From the NCBI GenBank assembly GCA_025774245.1, contig JALGWI010000022.1:1-41824 (forward strand): a stretch of 41,824 nt of DNA. Direction: 5' to 3'. Of the stretch, positions 22,143 through 30,898 are shown in pieces. Each line of letters begins with the position of its first letter. The stretch's first letter is position 1. The notes beneath the pieces are model-generated. The model did not search any database. It was not told the origin of the DNA and was given only the letters and a program-made list of their open reading frames with translations. This DNA comes from a bacterium. Its GTDB lineage: Bacteria > Joyebacterota > Joyebacteria > Joyebacterales > Joyebacteraceae. A program made the translations under genes and the position numbers.

Positions 22143-23418
22143 ATGAAGGGAAGGATCGTATTGAGTGAAGAAGAGGCCCGCCGTGCCGCGGTTCTGGGGG
22201 AGGTATCCCGGGGAACGGTGACGCTGAGGGAGGCAGCGGTGCTGCTGGGGATATCGTACCGGCAGGCGCGGCGTGTGATCCGGCGGTTCCGGGACGTGGG
22301 GGTCGAGGGACTGGTCCACCGAGGCCGTGGCCGCCCGGCGGCCAATGCGATCGATGCGGACGTCCGCAGCCGGGTCCTGGAGCTGCACGAACAGGAGTAC
22401 TGGGACTTCAACGACACTCACTTCACAGAGATGCTGGAGCAGGAGGAGAGTATCTCCGTCAGCCGGGAGACGGTCCGCAAGATCCTCCGCGGTGCCGGCA
22501 AGCCACCCAAGCGTAAGCGGCGTCTCAGGAAGCACCGATCGAGGCGCGCACCGGAACCGAAGAGAGGCATCATGGTGCAGTGGGATGGCAGTCCGCACCC
22601 TTGGTTCGGTTCCGAACACCTGCCCTGCTGTCTGTTGAGCGCCATCGACGACGCCGACAGTACGATCCTGGCCGCCCTCTTCGTTCCCCAGGAGTCCGCG
22701 ATCGGCTATCTCAGGCTGCTCGATAGGCTGACAAGAACGCACGGGACCCCGCTCTCCATCTACCAGGACTGTCACTCGATCCACAAGCGGACCGACAGCC
22801 ACTGGAGCCTCGAAGAGGAGATCCTCGGTGTCCAGTTCTCCACCCACGTCGGCAGGGTCCTCGAGGATCTCCACATCAGACCCATCTTCGCCTACTCTCC
22901 CCAGGCCAAGGGAAGGGTCGAACGAGCGTTCGGCACGATGCAGGACCGTCTGGTTCCCGAGCTCCGGCGCGCCGGCATCACCGATCTGGACGACGCCAAT
23001 CGCTGGCTTGAGGAGGTCTTCATCCCCCGACACAACCGGCGCTTCGCCAAGAAACCGCTGCAAAGAGGCTCGGCCTTCCAGAGGATCTCAAAGAGAGAGA
23101 TCCGCCTCAAGATCGCGTTCGCCTATGAGACTACCGTCAGCAACGACAACTGCGCTTCCGTGGAAGGCCTCGTGATCCACATCCCCCCGGGCAGAGGGCG
23201 TCGCGCGTCGCAGCTACGCCAGGGCCAAGGTCCTCGTCAAGCAGCACCTCGATGGCGCATGGACTGTCTGGTATCACGGCACCAGGATCGCCACACACGC
23301 GGCCAAGGAGCTCCGTGTACCCCGCCGTTCCTGGAAACGCAGGGCCAAGGGAGACCCGAGAGGCACCAGACAGATGCTCCAGGTCTACATCAGCTCCAGA
23401 CCCGCACCTCCACCCTAG
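22143..23418 (+). CDS. DDE transposase, frameshifted near its C-terminus
   Basis: Transposase of the surrounding element. It starts at the ATG 22143 (MKGRIVLSEEEARRAAVLGE) after GGGGGGAG. An N-terminal helix-turn-helix (TLREAAVLLGISYRQARRVI) is followed by the catalytic triad: D in MVQWDGSPHPWFG, D in SIYQDCHSIHK and E in KGRVERAFGTMQDR. After VIHIPPG (about 23190) the frame loses family character. The adjacent +1 frame instead reads RRSYARAKVLVKQHLDGAW and stops at TAG 23416-23418, exactly at the right inverted repeat. The shift lies at or just after a run of six C (23183-23188); five C would restore one frame. It may be a mutation, an assembly error or a +1 recoding site. About 425 aa if restored. 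Confidence 0.85.
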
Positions 23419-23468
23419 AGGACACTTCCGCTTGGCAGTTAGGGGGACATCTTGACTTTGCTCAAACA
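23417..23468 (-). repeat. Right terminal inverted repeat
   Basis: Read on the minus strand it begins TGTTTGAGCAAAG and matches the left end, including CTAACTGC, AAGC and TGTCCTCT. The transposase stop codon overlaps its inner edge. Confidence 0.85.
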
Positions 23469-23485
23469 CATCGAGGCAGTACGCC
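23469..23485 (+). repeat. Target-site duplication, right copy
   Basis: CATCGAGGCAGTACGCC, an exact copy of 22031-22047. Confidence 0.9.
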
Positions 23486-23596
23486 CCCCACACGCGCACG
23501 CTTCCGGTGTTCTCATCTGTGGCGGCCCACGGTAGCGGGAACCGCGTGGAGTCGGCAGATCGGTCCGGCGCGGTCACCCCACCCGTGAACGAACGA

Positions 23597-23628
23597 AGCC
23601 CCGACCGGGCTGACGCCCGATCGGGGCT
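23597..23628 (-). terminator. Strong hairpin in the gene-free stretch
   Basis: Stem AGCCCCGA/TCGGGGCT (8 bp), one mismatch, CGGGC/GCCCG (5 bp), loop TGAC. On the minus strand TTCGTTCGTTC follows, so it might terminate minus-strand transcription, but it is about 400 bases beyond the nearest minus-strand stop codon. Confidence 0.4.
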
Positions 23629-23992
23629 CGGAGAGACGCGGACCGAAGTGTCCGCCGGTCGGCCCCTGGCAGTGGTCACTATGCTTGCGCAGGTTCTCGG
23701 ATGACTTCGGCGAGGAGACCGACCAGCGGAGTTCCGGACCCGGCGGCCTCACGGCTTGCGTGGCGGCCGTCGGGCGATCCCGAGAGGGCGGAGCGGGTGC
23801 GCGCCGGAAGCGCGACGCGCACCTCGCACCCCGCATTTGAGTCGTCGTTGGCGTGGACCGCTCGGCGTGCTCCAGCTGCTCAACCGAGAGAGTGTCCACA
23901 TGAAGGAGCACGGAATGTGCGGCGGCTCAGGACGCGCCCCCCGATCCCAAGCACTCCACCGAGGGATGCGGATCCAGCGGCCCGATGCCCGA

Positions 23993-24022
23993 AGCCCGCT
24001 ACGTTGTGAGGTAGTGCGGGCT
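23993..24022 (-). terminator. Hairpin after the C25 peptidase gene
   Basis: AGCCCGC/GCGGGCT (7 bp) plus TAC/GTA with a two-base bulge. It lies 11 bases downstream of the peptidase stop codon on the minus strand. The T-run is absent, so termination may be weak or Rho-assisted. Confidence 0.4.
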
Positions 24023-24033
24023 CCCCTGACGAC

Positions 24034-26472
24034 TCACCTCATCAGGATCATCTTCATTTCAAAGTGCGCGCTCCCTGCCATCATCCTGGCGAAGTAGACG
24101 CTCGAGGCCGCGTCGCGGCCGGCGGCGTCCTTTCCGTCCCAGTGCACCGACGAGCGGCCGGCAGGAAGTTCCTCATCGATCAGTACGTCGACCACCCTCC
24201 CGCTCACGTCGTAGACCGTGATCGAGACGCGCCGCGTCTCGGCCAGGCTGAACGCGAGGGTCGTGAGGGGGCCGAACGGATTCGGGTAGTTCGCATAGAG
24301 CGCGGTCACACCGTGGATCTCATCGTCGGAGACGCCGGTGACCCCGTGGCCGACGACGATGCTCCCGCCGTACGGAACGGTGTTGTGGGCGGTGACCGTG
24401 ATCGTCGCCTCGACGTCGTCGGGAACGTCCACCACGAACGTGGCCCCTCCCGCGGCGTCGGTCGTGCCTACCTCGTAGATCTCCCATCCCTCGGTCGACA
24501 GGCAGACGGTCGCGCCGGCAACCGGACTCCCTCCGGCCCGCACCATCACCTCAATCGCAGCCGGCCCGTCGGCAAGATCGACGGCGTCCGGGTGGAACAC
24601 CGAGAGCCGCTGCGGGCGATCGGTCCAGATGGGCATCTCGGGATCACCGAGGAGGTTCAGCTCGTACATCGCGTAGCGCATGTAGTCGTCGGACCTCGAG
24701 AGCCCGACGTAGTGGTGCTTCGCGTCGGCGTGCACCATCCCCGCGTGCACCAGATCCTTCGCGAAGAGCGAGTTGGCGAACTGCTGGCTGTAGAGATCGG
24801 AGACACACTGGCCGGGATAGCCGGGGCAACCCCAGCCGTACCTCGAGTTCCCGACGTAGGCGACGCCGCCGCCGTCGGGGTTCGTGATCCAGTGCTCGCC
24901 GAACGTGTCGTGGTCGAGCGCCGCCGACCAGCAGCCCACCGAGTACCACAGGCCGCCCCGGGCGCCGTTCGTGAGGCCGTCGAGCACCGGAGCCGCGATG
25001 TCGTCCGGACCGATGCTGACGTAGTAGATGCTCGCGTGCCCCTCGTGCATGACGAGGTTCACGCCCTCTTCCAGCGCAGCGACCGCGGCCGAGAGAGATA
25101 GCGTCCCGTCGCGCTCGTAGAGCTTGGTGATCGGGTCGAAGCGGCTCGGAACGAAGTCGGCGTCGACCATGTCGAGCGCCATGCCGCCGTCCGTGTACGG
25201 ATCGGGCGAGTCCCAGAGGACCTCGCCCAGGAAGAGCATCCGAAGCTGATAGTCATCGAAGACGTTGAGCGCGGCTCCCTCGTACGCGAGGACCTTCGCC
25301 ACGAACGCGGCCACGTCGGCCTCGCTCGTCACGGGAGCGCGCCCGACGAACACGTCCGAGTACATGTCGACCGTGTCGTCGTCGCGCTCACCCCAGCGTC
25401 CGTCGCCGTCCGCGTCCCACGTCCCCTCGAGGTCGGCGAAATAGAGGTCACAGGGGATGCCCTGCTCGTAGAAGAAGTCGTGGGCGTCCCGCGTCGGCAC
25501 AACCTCGGTGTCGCCGCCCAGGAGAACCCAGGTGATGCCGTGCTCCATGTAGTGATGGCGTATGCAATTCCTAACCTCCTCCGCCGCGTCGACGCCGTCG
25601 AAGGAGGGATCGTCCGCAATCGACTCGAGCGTGACGATCTCGGTCCGGACCCCCTTCCGCACCTTCCAGTCCACGAGCGGCTGGAACGCGTCGCTGAACG
25701 ACTCGGGGCAAACGATCAGGTAATCGAACTCGTCGACGTCCCTCGGCGGCCGCGCCGCGGCGGCCTCCTCGATCTGCCGGGCGCCCCGCGGATTCAGAAC
25801 CGATCGCGCCACCACCTTCGCGGCGTGCCGGGAAGGCCCGCGGCCTCCGCGCGAAGCCACGTCGACGGCCTCGCCGGCCGGGTCGGTCCTGACTACGATC
25901 TCTATGTCGGTGTGAAGAACGAGCTCGCCCGTCGCCGGCGTGTACTGGAGCGGCGACACTACGACGGTCGCGATGCGGTGTCCGGCAAACAGCCCGACCC
26001 CGGCCAGCCGAGCGACCTTGCTCGGGAATGGCAGCACCGAATTGTAGATTCGTTCATTCGGCTGGGGAACTTCTGCTGCCCCTCGAGAGGAGTATGTGGC
26101 TGGCCAAGGTGCGGGCAGTATGGTGTAGCGGCCCGGGAGGTAGACGGTCCCACGCGGATGAGCCGTCACGTCCGACGGCGTCGCCCCGGGTGGAAGCAGG
26201 AGCTGGATGCTGAGCGCGGGGAGCATCGGTTCCGCTGGCTCGGTCAGGTGATCGGCGCCCTCGAGAGACACGAGGTCGAAACCCTCATGCCGTTCGAAGA
26301 CGAGATCGCTTGGGTCGAAAGCCAGGGTAGCGACCACCTCGTCGGCAGTGGCGGCCGCAGCAGGGAGAGCAGGAAAGGTTAGTACGAACAGCAGGAGTCC
26401 GACCCACCAACGAGGACGCCGGGTCACCCCGACCCCCGTAGCGAGGAAACCGCCGAGGCCGCTCCCCACCAT
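24034..26472 (-). CDS. Gingipain-type C25 cysteine peptidase with FlgD-like sorting domain
   Basis: A secreted cysteine peptidase. The signal peptide is TRRPRWWVGLLLFVLTFPAL followed by PAAAA. A propeptide-like beta region (about 30-220) leads to the C25 catalytic domain: DEFDYLIVCPESF, ITWVLLGGDTEVVPTRD, the catalytic His in NLVMHEGHASIYY and Cys in LWYSVGCWSAALD. Then come Ig-like segments and a C-terminal FlgD-like domain beginning ALYANYPNPFGPLTTLAFSL and ending FEMKMILMR, the sorting style of FCB bacteria. The start is uncertain: the ATG at 26472 is used (812 aa), but a GTG at 26427 just before TRRPRWW would give a classic signal peptide. The leader has a promoter and an attenuator-like hairpin. 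Confidence 0.88.
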   Translation of the reverse strand: MVGSGLGGFLATGVGVTRRPRWWVGLLLFVLTFPALPAAAATADEVVATLAFDPSDLVFERHEGFDLVSLEGADHLTEPAEPMLPALSIQLLLPPGATPSDVTAHPRGTVYLPGRYTILPAPWPATYSSRGAAEVPQPNERIYNSVLPFPSKVARLAGVGLFAGHRIATVVVSPLQYTPATGELVLHTDIEIVVRTDPAGEAVDVASRGGRGPSRHAAKVVARSVLNPRGARQIEEAAAARPPRDVDEFDYLIVCPESFSDAFQPLVDWKVRKGVRTEIVTLESIADDPSFDGVDAAEEVRNCIRHHYMEHGITWVLLGGDTEVVPTRDAHDFFYEQGIPCDLYFADLEGTWDADGDGRWGERDDDTVDMYSDVFVGRAPVTSEADVAAFVAKVLAYEGAALNVFDDYQLRMLFLGEVLWDSPDPYTDGGMALDMVDADFVPSRFDPITKLYERDGTLSLSAAVAALEEGVNLVMHEGHASIYYVSIGPDDIAAPVLDGLTNGARGGLWYSVGCWSAALDHDTFGEHWITNPDGGGVAYVGNSRYGWGCPGYPGQCVSDLYSQQFANSLFAKDLVHAGMVHADAKHHYVGLSRSDDYMRYAMYELNLLGDPEMPIWTDRPQRLSVFHPDAVDLADGPAAIEVMVRAGGSPVAGATVCLSTEGWEIYEVGTTDAAGGATFVVDVPDDVEATITVTAHNTVPYGGSIVVGHGVTGVSDDEIHGVTALYANYPNPFGPLTTLAFSLAETRRVSITVYDVSGRVVDVLIDEELPAGRSSVHWDGKDAAGRDAASSVYFARMMAGSAHFEMKMILMR

Positions 26473-26515
26473 CCAGCTCCATCCGGTTGCGCAGGATCCA
26501 TCCACCCCAAACAAA

Positions 26516-26552
26516 ATAGGCCCTCGATTCCGGCGTACGGTCGAAGGCCTAT
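26516..26552 (-). terminator. Terminator/attenuator in the C25 peptidase leader
   Basis: On the minus strand ATAGGCC-T-TCGA pairs with TCGA-G-GGCCTAT (T.G wobble in the middle), with a further CCG/CGG above, then TTTTGTTT. It is a textbook intrinsic terminator. It sits about 15 bases after the predicted start of the peptidase transcript and about 40 bases before its coding region, so the transcript must pass through it. Confidence 0.65.
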
Positions 26553-26573
26553 GTGATCCCCAGCACACCTCTT

Positions 26574-26602
26574 AGAATATCACAGGATGTGCAAGCTGTC
26601 AA
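26574..26602 (-). promoter_or_regulatory. Promoter of the C25 peptidase gene
   Basis: Minus strand: a perfect TTGACA (26602-26597), a 17-base spacer and TATTCT (26579-26574). The predicted start is near 26567. Confidence 0.6.
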
Positions 26603-26673
26603 CAATTATCTGAACAGGTGCGCCCTTTGTGTGCAGACCCGTAGACGGGCCCCAGGCGCTGGGCCACAGACGA

Positions 26674-26690
26674 TGTTCATGAAATGAACA
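26674..26690 (-). terminator. Inverted repeat just after thiL
   Basis: TGTTCAT-GAA-ATGAACA, a perfect 7-bp stem with a three-base loop, five bases after the thiL stop. A second GC hairpin (GGCCC/GGGCC) lies at 26648-26665. Neither has a T-run. Confidence 0.35.
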
Positions 26691-26695
26691 GCACC

Positions 26696-27703
26696 CTACG
26701 CCCCGTGGTCACCTCCTTCCACCAGGTGCTCATACCCCAGACGTGCCAGCGGTTCGCTCGACCCGTCCGTCCGGACGAGCGAGCACCCCTGCGATGCCTC
26801 GGTCACCTCGCCGATCCGGGTCACTCTCGTGCCCGTCACGGTCGCGACGTGCTCCGCCGCGCGCTCGACCTCGGACGGCGAGATCGCTACCACGAGCTCG
26901 AACTCCTCCCCGCTTCCGAGGACGAGCTTCGTCGGATCGACGCCGACTCGCTCCGCGATCTTCCGCGCCGCCGGCGCCACCGGGAGCGCCTCCTCGATGA
27001 GAGTGATGCCGACGCCGCTTTCGTCCGCGATGTGTCGGACGTCGGAGGACAGCCCGTCGCTGACGTCGATCATCGCCCTTGGCGTCGCCACGTCGATGAT
27101 CGCCTGGGCCTCCGCGAGCCGGGGTGTCGGAAGGAGGTGTTTCCGCTTCGCCTCGTCGACCGCCCCGCCTCCCTCGAGCCCCCGCGTGAGCGCCAGGAGT
27201 CCCGCCTCCGACGCGCCGAGATCGCCGGTCACGACGATGGCATCTCCCACGACGGCGCCCGCGCGCGTGACCACACGGCCCCGGTCGACCGCGCCCAGGA
27301 GCGCGACCGAGACCATCAGGCCGGACGGTGAGCCGACGACGTCACCTCCCACGATCTCGACCGCGTACCGGCGACAGACCTCGAGCATCCCGTCGTAGAG
27401 TTCGACTGCCTGCGCCTCCCCCATGTCGGGCGGGACGCAGAGCGAGACGGTCGCGCGCGTCGGGAATCCACCCATCGCCGCGATGTCGCTCACGTTCGCG
27501 ACCATGCACTTCGATCCGATCTCGCGGAACGATGCGAAATCGCGCCGGAAGTGCACACCCTCTACAAAAGCGTCGCAGGTGAAGAGTTCGAGACCACCGG
27601 GCGGCTCGTAGACGGCGGCGTCGTCACCGATCCCGACTACGGTGCCGGGTCCGGGAGCGCCGATGGTCTTCCTGATCCTGTCTATGAGGTCGAACTCACG
27701 CAT
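26696..27703 (-). CDS. thiL: Thiamine-monophosphate kinase
   Basis: Phosphorylates thiamine monophosphate to thiamine pyrophosphate with ATP, the last step of B1 synthesis. The 335-aa product is full length and has the AIRS/PurM fold. It begins MREFDLIDRI; GIGDDAAVYEPP holds the Mg-binding Asp pair, and CDAFVEGVHF, ANVSDIAAMGG, VGGDVVGSPSGL and MIDVSDGLSSDV are family signatures. GSGEEFELVVA is near the C-terminus. It is the last gene of the HAD-acpS-nnrD-M20-thiL run. No TPP riboswitch is visible upstream. Confidence 0.95.
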   Translation of the reverse strand: MREFDLIDRIRKTIGAPGPGTVVGIGDDAAVYEPPGGLELFTCDAFVEGVHFRRDFASFREIGSKCMVANVSDIAAMGGFPTRATVSLCVPPDMGEAQAVELYDGMLEVCRRYAVEIVGGDVVGSPSGLMVSVALLGAVDRGRVVTRAGAVVGDAIVVTGDLGASEAGLLALTRGLEGGGAVDEAKRKHLLPTPRLAEAQAIIDVATPRAMIDVSDGLSSDVRHIADESGVGITLIEEALPVAPAARKIAERVGVDPTKLVLGSGEEFELVVAISPSEVERAAEHVATVTGTRVTRIGEVTEASQGCSLVRTDGSSEPLARLGYEHLVEGGDHGA

Positions 27704-27752
27704 GACAGGTGGCTCCCGCCTCGGAGCATGGTCGCGCCGGGACCGACGCGAC

Positions 27753-28940
27753 CTACAGCTCGTCGAGGCAGATGAGCGCGGCGCGCGCCATGATGGCGGC
27801 GCCCATCCAGAGGCCGTCCTCGTCGAGGTCGAACTTCGGGTGGTGCCAGGGGTACGTGAACCCCTTCTTCTTGTTCATCGTTCCGAGCCTGAGCATCGTG
27901 CCGGGAACCTCGTTCACGAAGTACGCGAAGTCCTCTCCGCCCATCGACGGCTCGTCGATCTCGACGACGCTCCGCTTCCCGAGGAGCTCGATCGACGCGC
28001 GCCGCACGATGTCGGTCATGCGGGGGTCGCACGTGAGGATCGGGTAGCCGCGCTCGTAGCTGTACTCGTAGCCGCCTCCCCCGGACTTCGTCACCTGGGC
28101 GACCGTCTGCCGGATCATCTTCTCCACGCTCGTCCGGTCCTTCGCGTGGAGCGTTCGCGCCGTCCCTTCGACCTCCACCCTGTCCGCGATCACGTTCCTG
28201 CGATAGCCGCCCTTGATCGTCCCGAGGGTCACCACGACCGGGTGGACGGGGTTGATACGTCTGCTCGGAATCGTCTGGAGCGCCTGGATCACCTGCGCGG
28301 AGAGCGCGATGGCATCGACGCCGAGGTGGGGCTTCGCGCCGTGCGTGGCTTCGCCCGTCACTGCGAAATCGAAGTTGTCGGCCGCCGCCATCATCGGCCC
28401 GACCCTCAGGCCGATCCTCCCGGCCGCGATCGAGGGATCGACGTGAACTCCGATGATCGCGTCGACCTTGGGCTTCGTGAGGACGCCCTCCTTGATCATG
28501 GGAAGCGCGCCTCCGGGCGGCGCCTCCTCCGAGGGCTGGAAGAGGAACTTGACGTTCCCGGCGATCTTCTTTCTGCGCTTCGCGAGCAGCATCGCCACGC
28601 CGAGCATCGACGTCGTGTTTCCGTCGTGACCGCACGCGTGCATCTTCCCGTCGACCCTCGATCGGTACGGGACGTCGTTCTGCTCGGTGATCGGCAGTGC
28701 GTCCATGTCGGCGCGCATCGCGACGGTCTTCCCGCGGTCTACGCCCCTGAGCAGTCCGACCACGCCCGTCTTCGCGACGCCCGTCGTCACCTCGAGGCCG
28801 ATTCCGCGCAGCGTCTCCGCGACGAACTTCGCCGTCCGCTTCTCCTCGTAGGCCGTCTCCGGGTACATATGGATCTGGCGGCGAATCCTCGAGAGCTTCT
28901 TCGCCAGCGCCTCCGCGTCCTTCATGAGTGACTTCGGCAT
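27753..28940 (-). CDS. M20-family amidohydrolase (metallo-carboxypeptidase type)
   Basis: A zinc-dependent amidohydrolase of the M20D group (hippurate, N-acyl-amino-acid or IAA-amino-acid hydrolases). The 395-aa protein is full length. Visible are RRQIHMYPETAYEEKRT, ADMDALPITEQ, HACGHDGNTTSMLG (metal ligands), LFQPSEEAPPGGA (general-base Glu), ATHGAKPHLGVDA of the lid/dimerisation domain, and EPSMGGEDFAYF (last metal-proximal Glu). GGAGGAG precedes the ATG at 28940. It lies between nnrD and thiL with short gaps (35 and 49 bases). The exact substrate is unknown; no signal peptide. Confidence 0.92.
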   Translation of the reverse strand: MPKSLMKDAEALAKKLSRIRRQIHMYPETAYEEKRTAKFVAETLRGIGLEVTTGVAKTGVVGLLRGVDRGKTVAMRADMDALPITEQNDVPYRSRVDGKMHACGHDGNTTSMLGVAMLLAKRRKKIAGNVKFLFQPSEEAPPGGALPMIKEGVLTKPKVDAIIGVHVDPSIAAGRIGLRVGPMMAAADNFDFAVTGEATHGAKPHLGVDAIALSAQVIQALQTIPSRRINPVHPVVVTLGTIKGGYRRNVIADRVEVEGTARTLHAKDRTSVEKMIRQTVAQVTKSGGGGYEYSYERGYPILTCDPRMTDIVRRASIELLGKRSVVEIDEPSMGGEDFAYFVNEVPGTMLRLGTMNKKKGFTYPWHHPKFDLDEDGLWMGAAIMARAALICLDEL

Positions 28941-28975
28941 CTCTCCTCCGAGTTCGCGCGTCGCGTTCTGTATCT

Positions 28976-30526
28976 CTACAGGAATGTCTCGAGTGAAAGG
29001 AAAGCCCGCGGCAACGCGTCCATGACGTCGCCGGCGACCATGCCCACCCGACCGATCTCGTCCGCGGCCAGGTCGGCGGCGAGCCCGTGGACGTAGGCGC
29101 CCAGCGCCGCGGCCGGAAGCGCCCCGACGCCCTGTGCAAGGAGGGAGGCGATGATGCCCGTCAGGACGTCGCCGCTCCCGCCCGACGCGAGGCCGCAGTT
29201 CCCCGTCGGGTTCAGGAAGATCTCCCCCGAGCGGTCGGAAGCGACCGTCGCGGCGCCCTTCAGGAGCACCGTCGTCCTCGTCCTCCCGGCGATCTCGCTC
29301 GCGATCTCCTCGCGGCGCTTCCCGATCTCGCTCACGGGGTGGCCCGTGAGGCGGGACATCTCGCCGGGGTGCGGGGTGAGCACCATGGCGGCGTCCCCGC
29401 GCCGGCCGGCGAGCCGTTCCGGCGAGAGCGCGTTCAAGGCGTCGGCGTCGACCACGCACGGGAGGTCGATCTCCTCGATCAGAGCGTGGACGAGCGCCTC
29501 GGTCGACGGGTCCCGCGACAGCCCCGGACCGATCGCGACCGCGTCGGCATCGGCGAGCATCGCGTGGACACCGCCGAGCGCCTCTTTCGAGAGGGTGCGA
29601 CCGTCCGTCTCCGGAAGCGGCCTCGTGATCACCTCTGTGAGCTTCGACTCCAGCACGTCGTTCAGGCTCGCGGGGATCCCGAGGTAGACGAGCCCCGCGC
29701 CGCTCCGGAGCGCGGACATCGACGCGAGCGCGGCTGCCCCCGTGTAGCCGACCGATCCGGCGATCACGACGACCTTGCCGAAGGTCCCCTTGTGCGCGTC
29801 GACGGGTCTCGCAGGGAGGAGCGCGGCCGCTTCGGGATCCGTCAGCACGTTGGTCCGGATGCCGACGGCCTCGATGGCCTTGGCGGGAATTCCGATGTCG
29901 ACCACGTGGAGTTTCCCCACGCAGTCGCTGCCGGGGAAGAGGTAGAACCCGCGCTTGGGCAGGCCCATCGTGCACGTCCACGTCGCCCGGACGCACTCGC
30001 CCTCGGCGACACCGGTCGTGGCGTTCAGACCCGACGGGACGTCGACGGCGAGGACCGGCCGTCCACACACGTTCATCTGGCCGATCACCGTCCCCGAGAG
30101 TCCGCGCGGGATTCCCTCGAACCCCGTTCCGAAGACCGCGTCGACCACGACGTCGCTCTTCGTCATCGCCTCGACGAGCTCGCCCACCGACCGACCGTCG
30201 GAGAGCTCGATCACGCCGCCCGCGCCCAGCCGGTCGAGATTGGTCTTCGCGTCGCCCGTGACATCGATCGCGTGCCCCGCGAGGTAGACCTTCACCTGCG
30301 CGCCGCGCGCCGACAGCTCGCGCGCGATGACGAAACCGTCGCCGCCGTTGTTTCCCTTGCCGCAGACGACCGTGACCTTCCTGTCAGCGAGCGACCCGAG
30401 CTCCCGCTCAAGGACTCGGGCAGTTCCGACGCCGGCGTTCTCCATGAGGCGCAGCCCCGGTATCCCGAGCTCCTCGATGCACGTCTTGTCGATGGAACGC
30501 ATACCCTCGGAGCTGACGAGCTTCAT
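28976..30526 (-). CDS. nnrD: Bifunctional NAD(P)HX epimerase/dehydratase
   Basis: A metabolite-repair enzyme. The N-terminal YjeF_N domain (about 1-215; GKGNNGGDGFVIARELSARG) epimerises damaged NAD(P)HX. The C-terminal ribokinase-like domain (about 235-510; LTPHPGEMSRLTG, NCGLASGGSGDVLTGIIASL) dehydrates it back to NAD(P)H using ADP or ATP. The 516-aa length fits the fused bacterial form. It starts three bases after acpS, a neighbourhood conserved in many bacteria. Confidence 0.95.
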   Translation of the reverse strand: MKLVSSEGMRSIDKTCIEELGIPGLRLMENAGVGTARVLERELGSLADRKVTVVCGKGNNGGDGFVIARELSARGAQVKVYLAGHAIDVTGDAKTNLDRLGAGGVIELSDGRSVGELVEAMTKSDVVVDAVFGTGFEGIPRGLSGTVIGQMNVCGRPVLAVDVPSGLNATTGVAEGECVRATWTCTMGLPKRGFYLFPGSDCVGKLHVVDIGIPAKAIEAVGIRTNVLTDPEAAALLPARPVDAHKGTFGKVVVIAGSVGYTGAAALASMSALRSGAGLVYLGIPASLNDVLESKLTEVITRPLPETDGRTLSKEALGGVHAMLADADAVAIGPGLSRDPSTEALVHALIEEIDLPCVVDADALNALSPERLAGRRGDAAMVLTPHPGEMSRLTGHPVSEIGKRREEIASEIAGRTRTTVLLKGAATVASDRSGEIFLNPTGNCGLASGGSGDVLTGIIASLLAQGVGALPAAALGAYVHGLAADLAADEIGRVGMVAGDVMDALPRAFLSLETFL

Positions 30527-30529
30527 CGC

Positions 30530-30898
30530 CTAATCCTCAACGAGCACGACCGCGTGCGCGGTCCGCTTCGAGTGTGACAGCGAGGCGTGGACGCGACCGT
30601 CGCCGAGAAGCTCCGCGCAGAGCCGCCTCACCACGATCGTCGGCGCCCCGCTCTTCTCGTGAATGACCTCGACGTCGGTCCACCGCATCCCCGGCGCCAG
30701 GCCGGTTCGGAGCGCTTTCAAGAACGCCTCCTTCGCCGCGAAGACAGCGGCGTAGGAGGCGAATCTGTCCTTGAACCTCTCACAGTATGCTATCTCGCCT
30801 TCCGTGAAGAGCCTTCTCAGAAAACCCGGCCGGGAACGAGAGACCACGTATTCGAAATGCTCGATGTCGACGACGTCGGTCCCGATGCCCCGGATCAT
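30530..30898 (-). CDS. acpS: Holo-[acyl-carrier-protein] synthase
   Basis: Transfers 4'-phosphopantetheine from CoA to a Ser of apo-ACP, activating fatty-acid synthesis. 122 aa, the normal AcpS size. It begins MIRGIGTDVVDIEHFE (Asp8 is a Mg ligand); RRLFTEGEIAYCE and FAAKEAFLKALRTGL hold the second metal-binding Glu and substrate contacts, and ASLSHSKRTAHAVVLVED closes the protein. Its ATG overlaps the HAD stop as ATGA, and nnrD follows after three bases. Confidence 0.96.
   Translation of the reverse strand: MIRGIGTDVVDIEHFEYVVSRSRPGFLRRLFTEGEIAYCERFKDRFASYAAVFAAKEAFLKALRTGLAPGMRWTDVEVIHEKSGAPTIVVRRLCAELLGDGRVHASLSHSKRTAHAVVLVED

Larger units (their letters stand above)
22048..23468 (+). mobile_element. 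Complete insertion sequence, IS1202/ISNCY-like, 1421 bp
   Basis: Bounded by imperfect inverted repeats of about 53 bases that begin TGT and end ACA, and flanked by a 17-bp direct repeat. It carries one transposase gene with an N-terminal helix-turn-helix and a DDE core of the type formerly grouped in ISNCY (IS1202-like). From memory, the ISTde1 subgroup makes 15-18-bp duplications, which would fit; this should be confirmed. Identical flanking repeats mean the insertion is recent enough that the duplication has not diverged. Confidence 0.88.
23486..24033. other. 548-base stretch with no convincing gene
   Basis: Short open frames exist on both strands, but their translations are Pro/Arg/Ser-rich and resemble no family, and none has a good ribosome site. 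Two hairpins (23597-23628 and 23993-24022) are the only structure seen. It lies between the insertion sequence and the 3' end of the C25 peptidase gene and could hold an untranslated region or eroded sequence. Confidence 0.5.

Noticed and set aside
22031-23485. Insertion at a dif/Xer site, as reported for some IS1202-like elements
   Set aside because: The flanking and duplicated sequence shows no resemblance to a 28-bp dif site.
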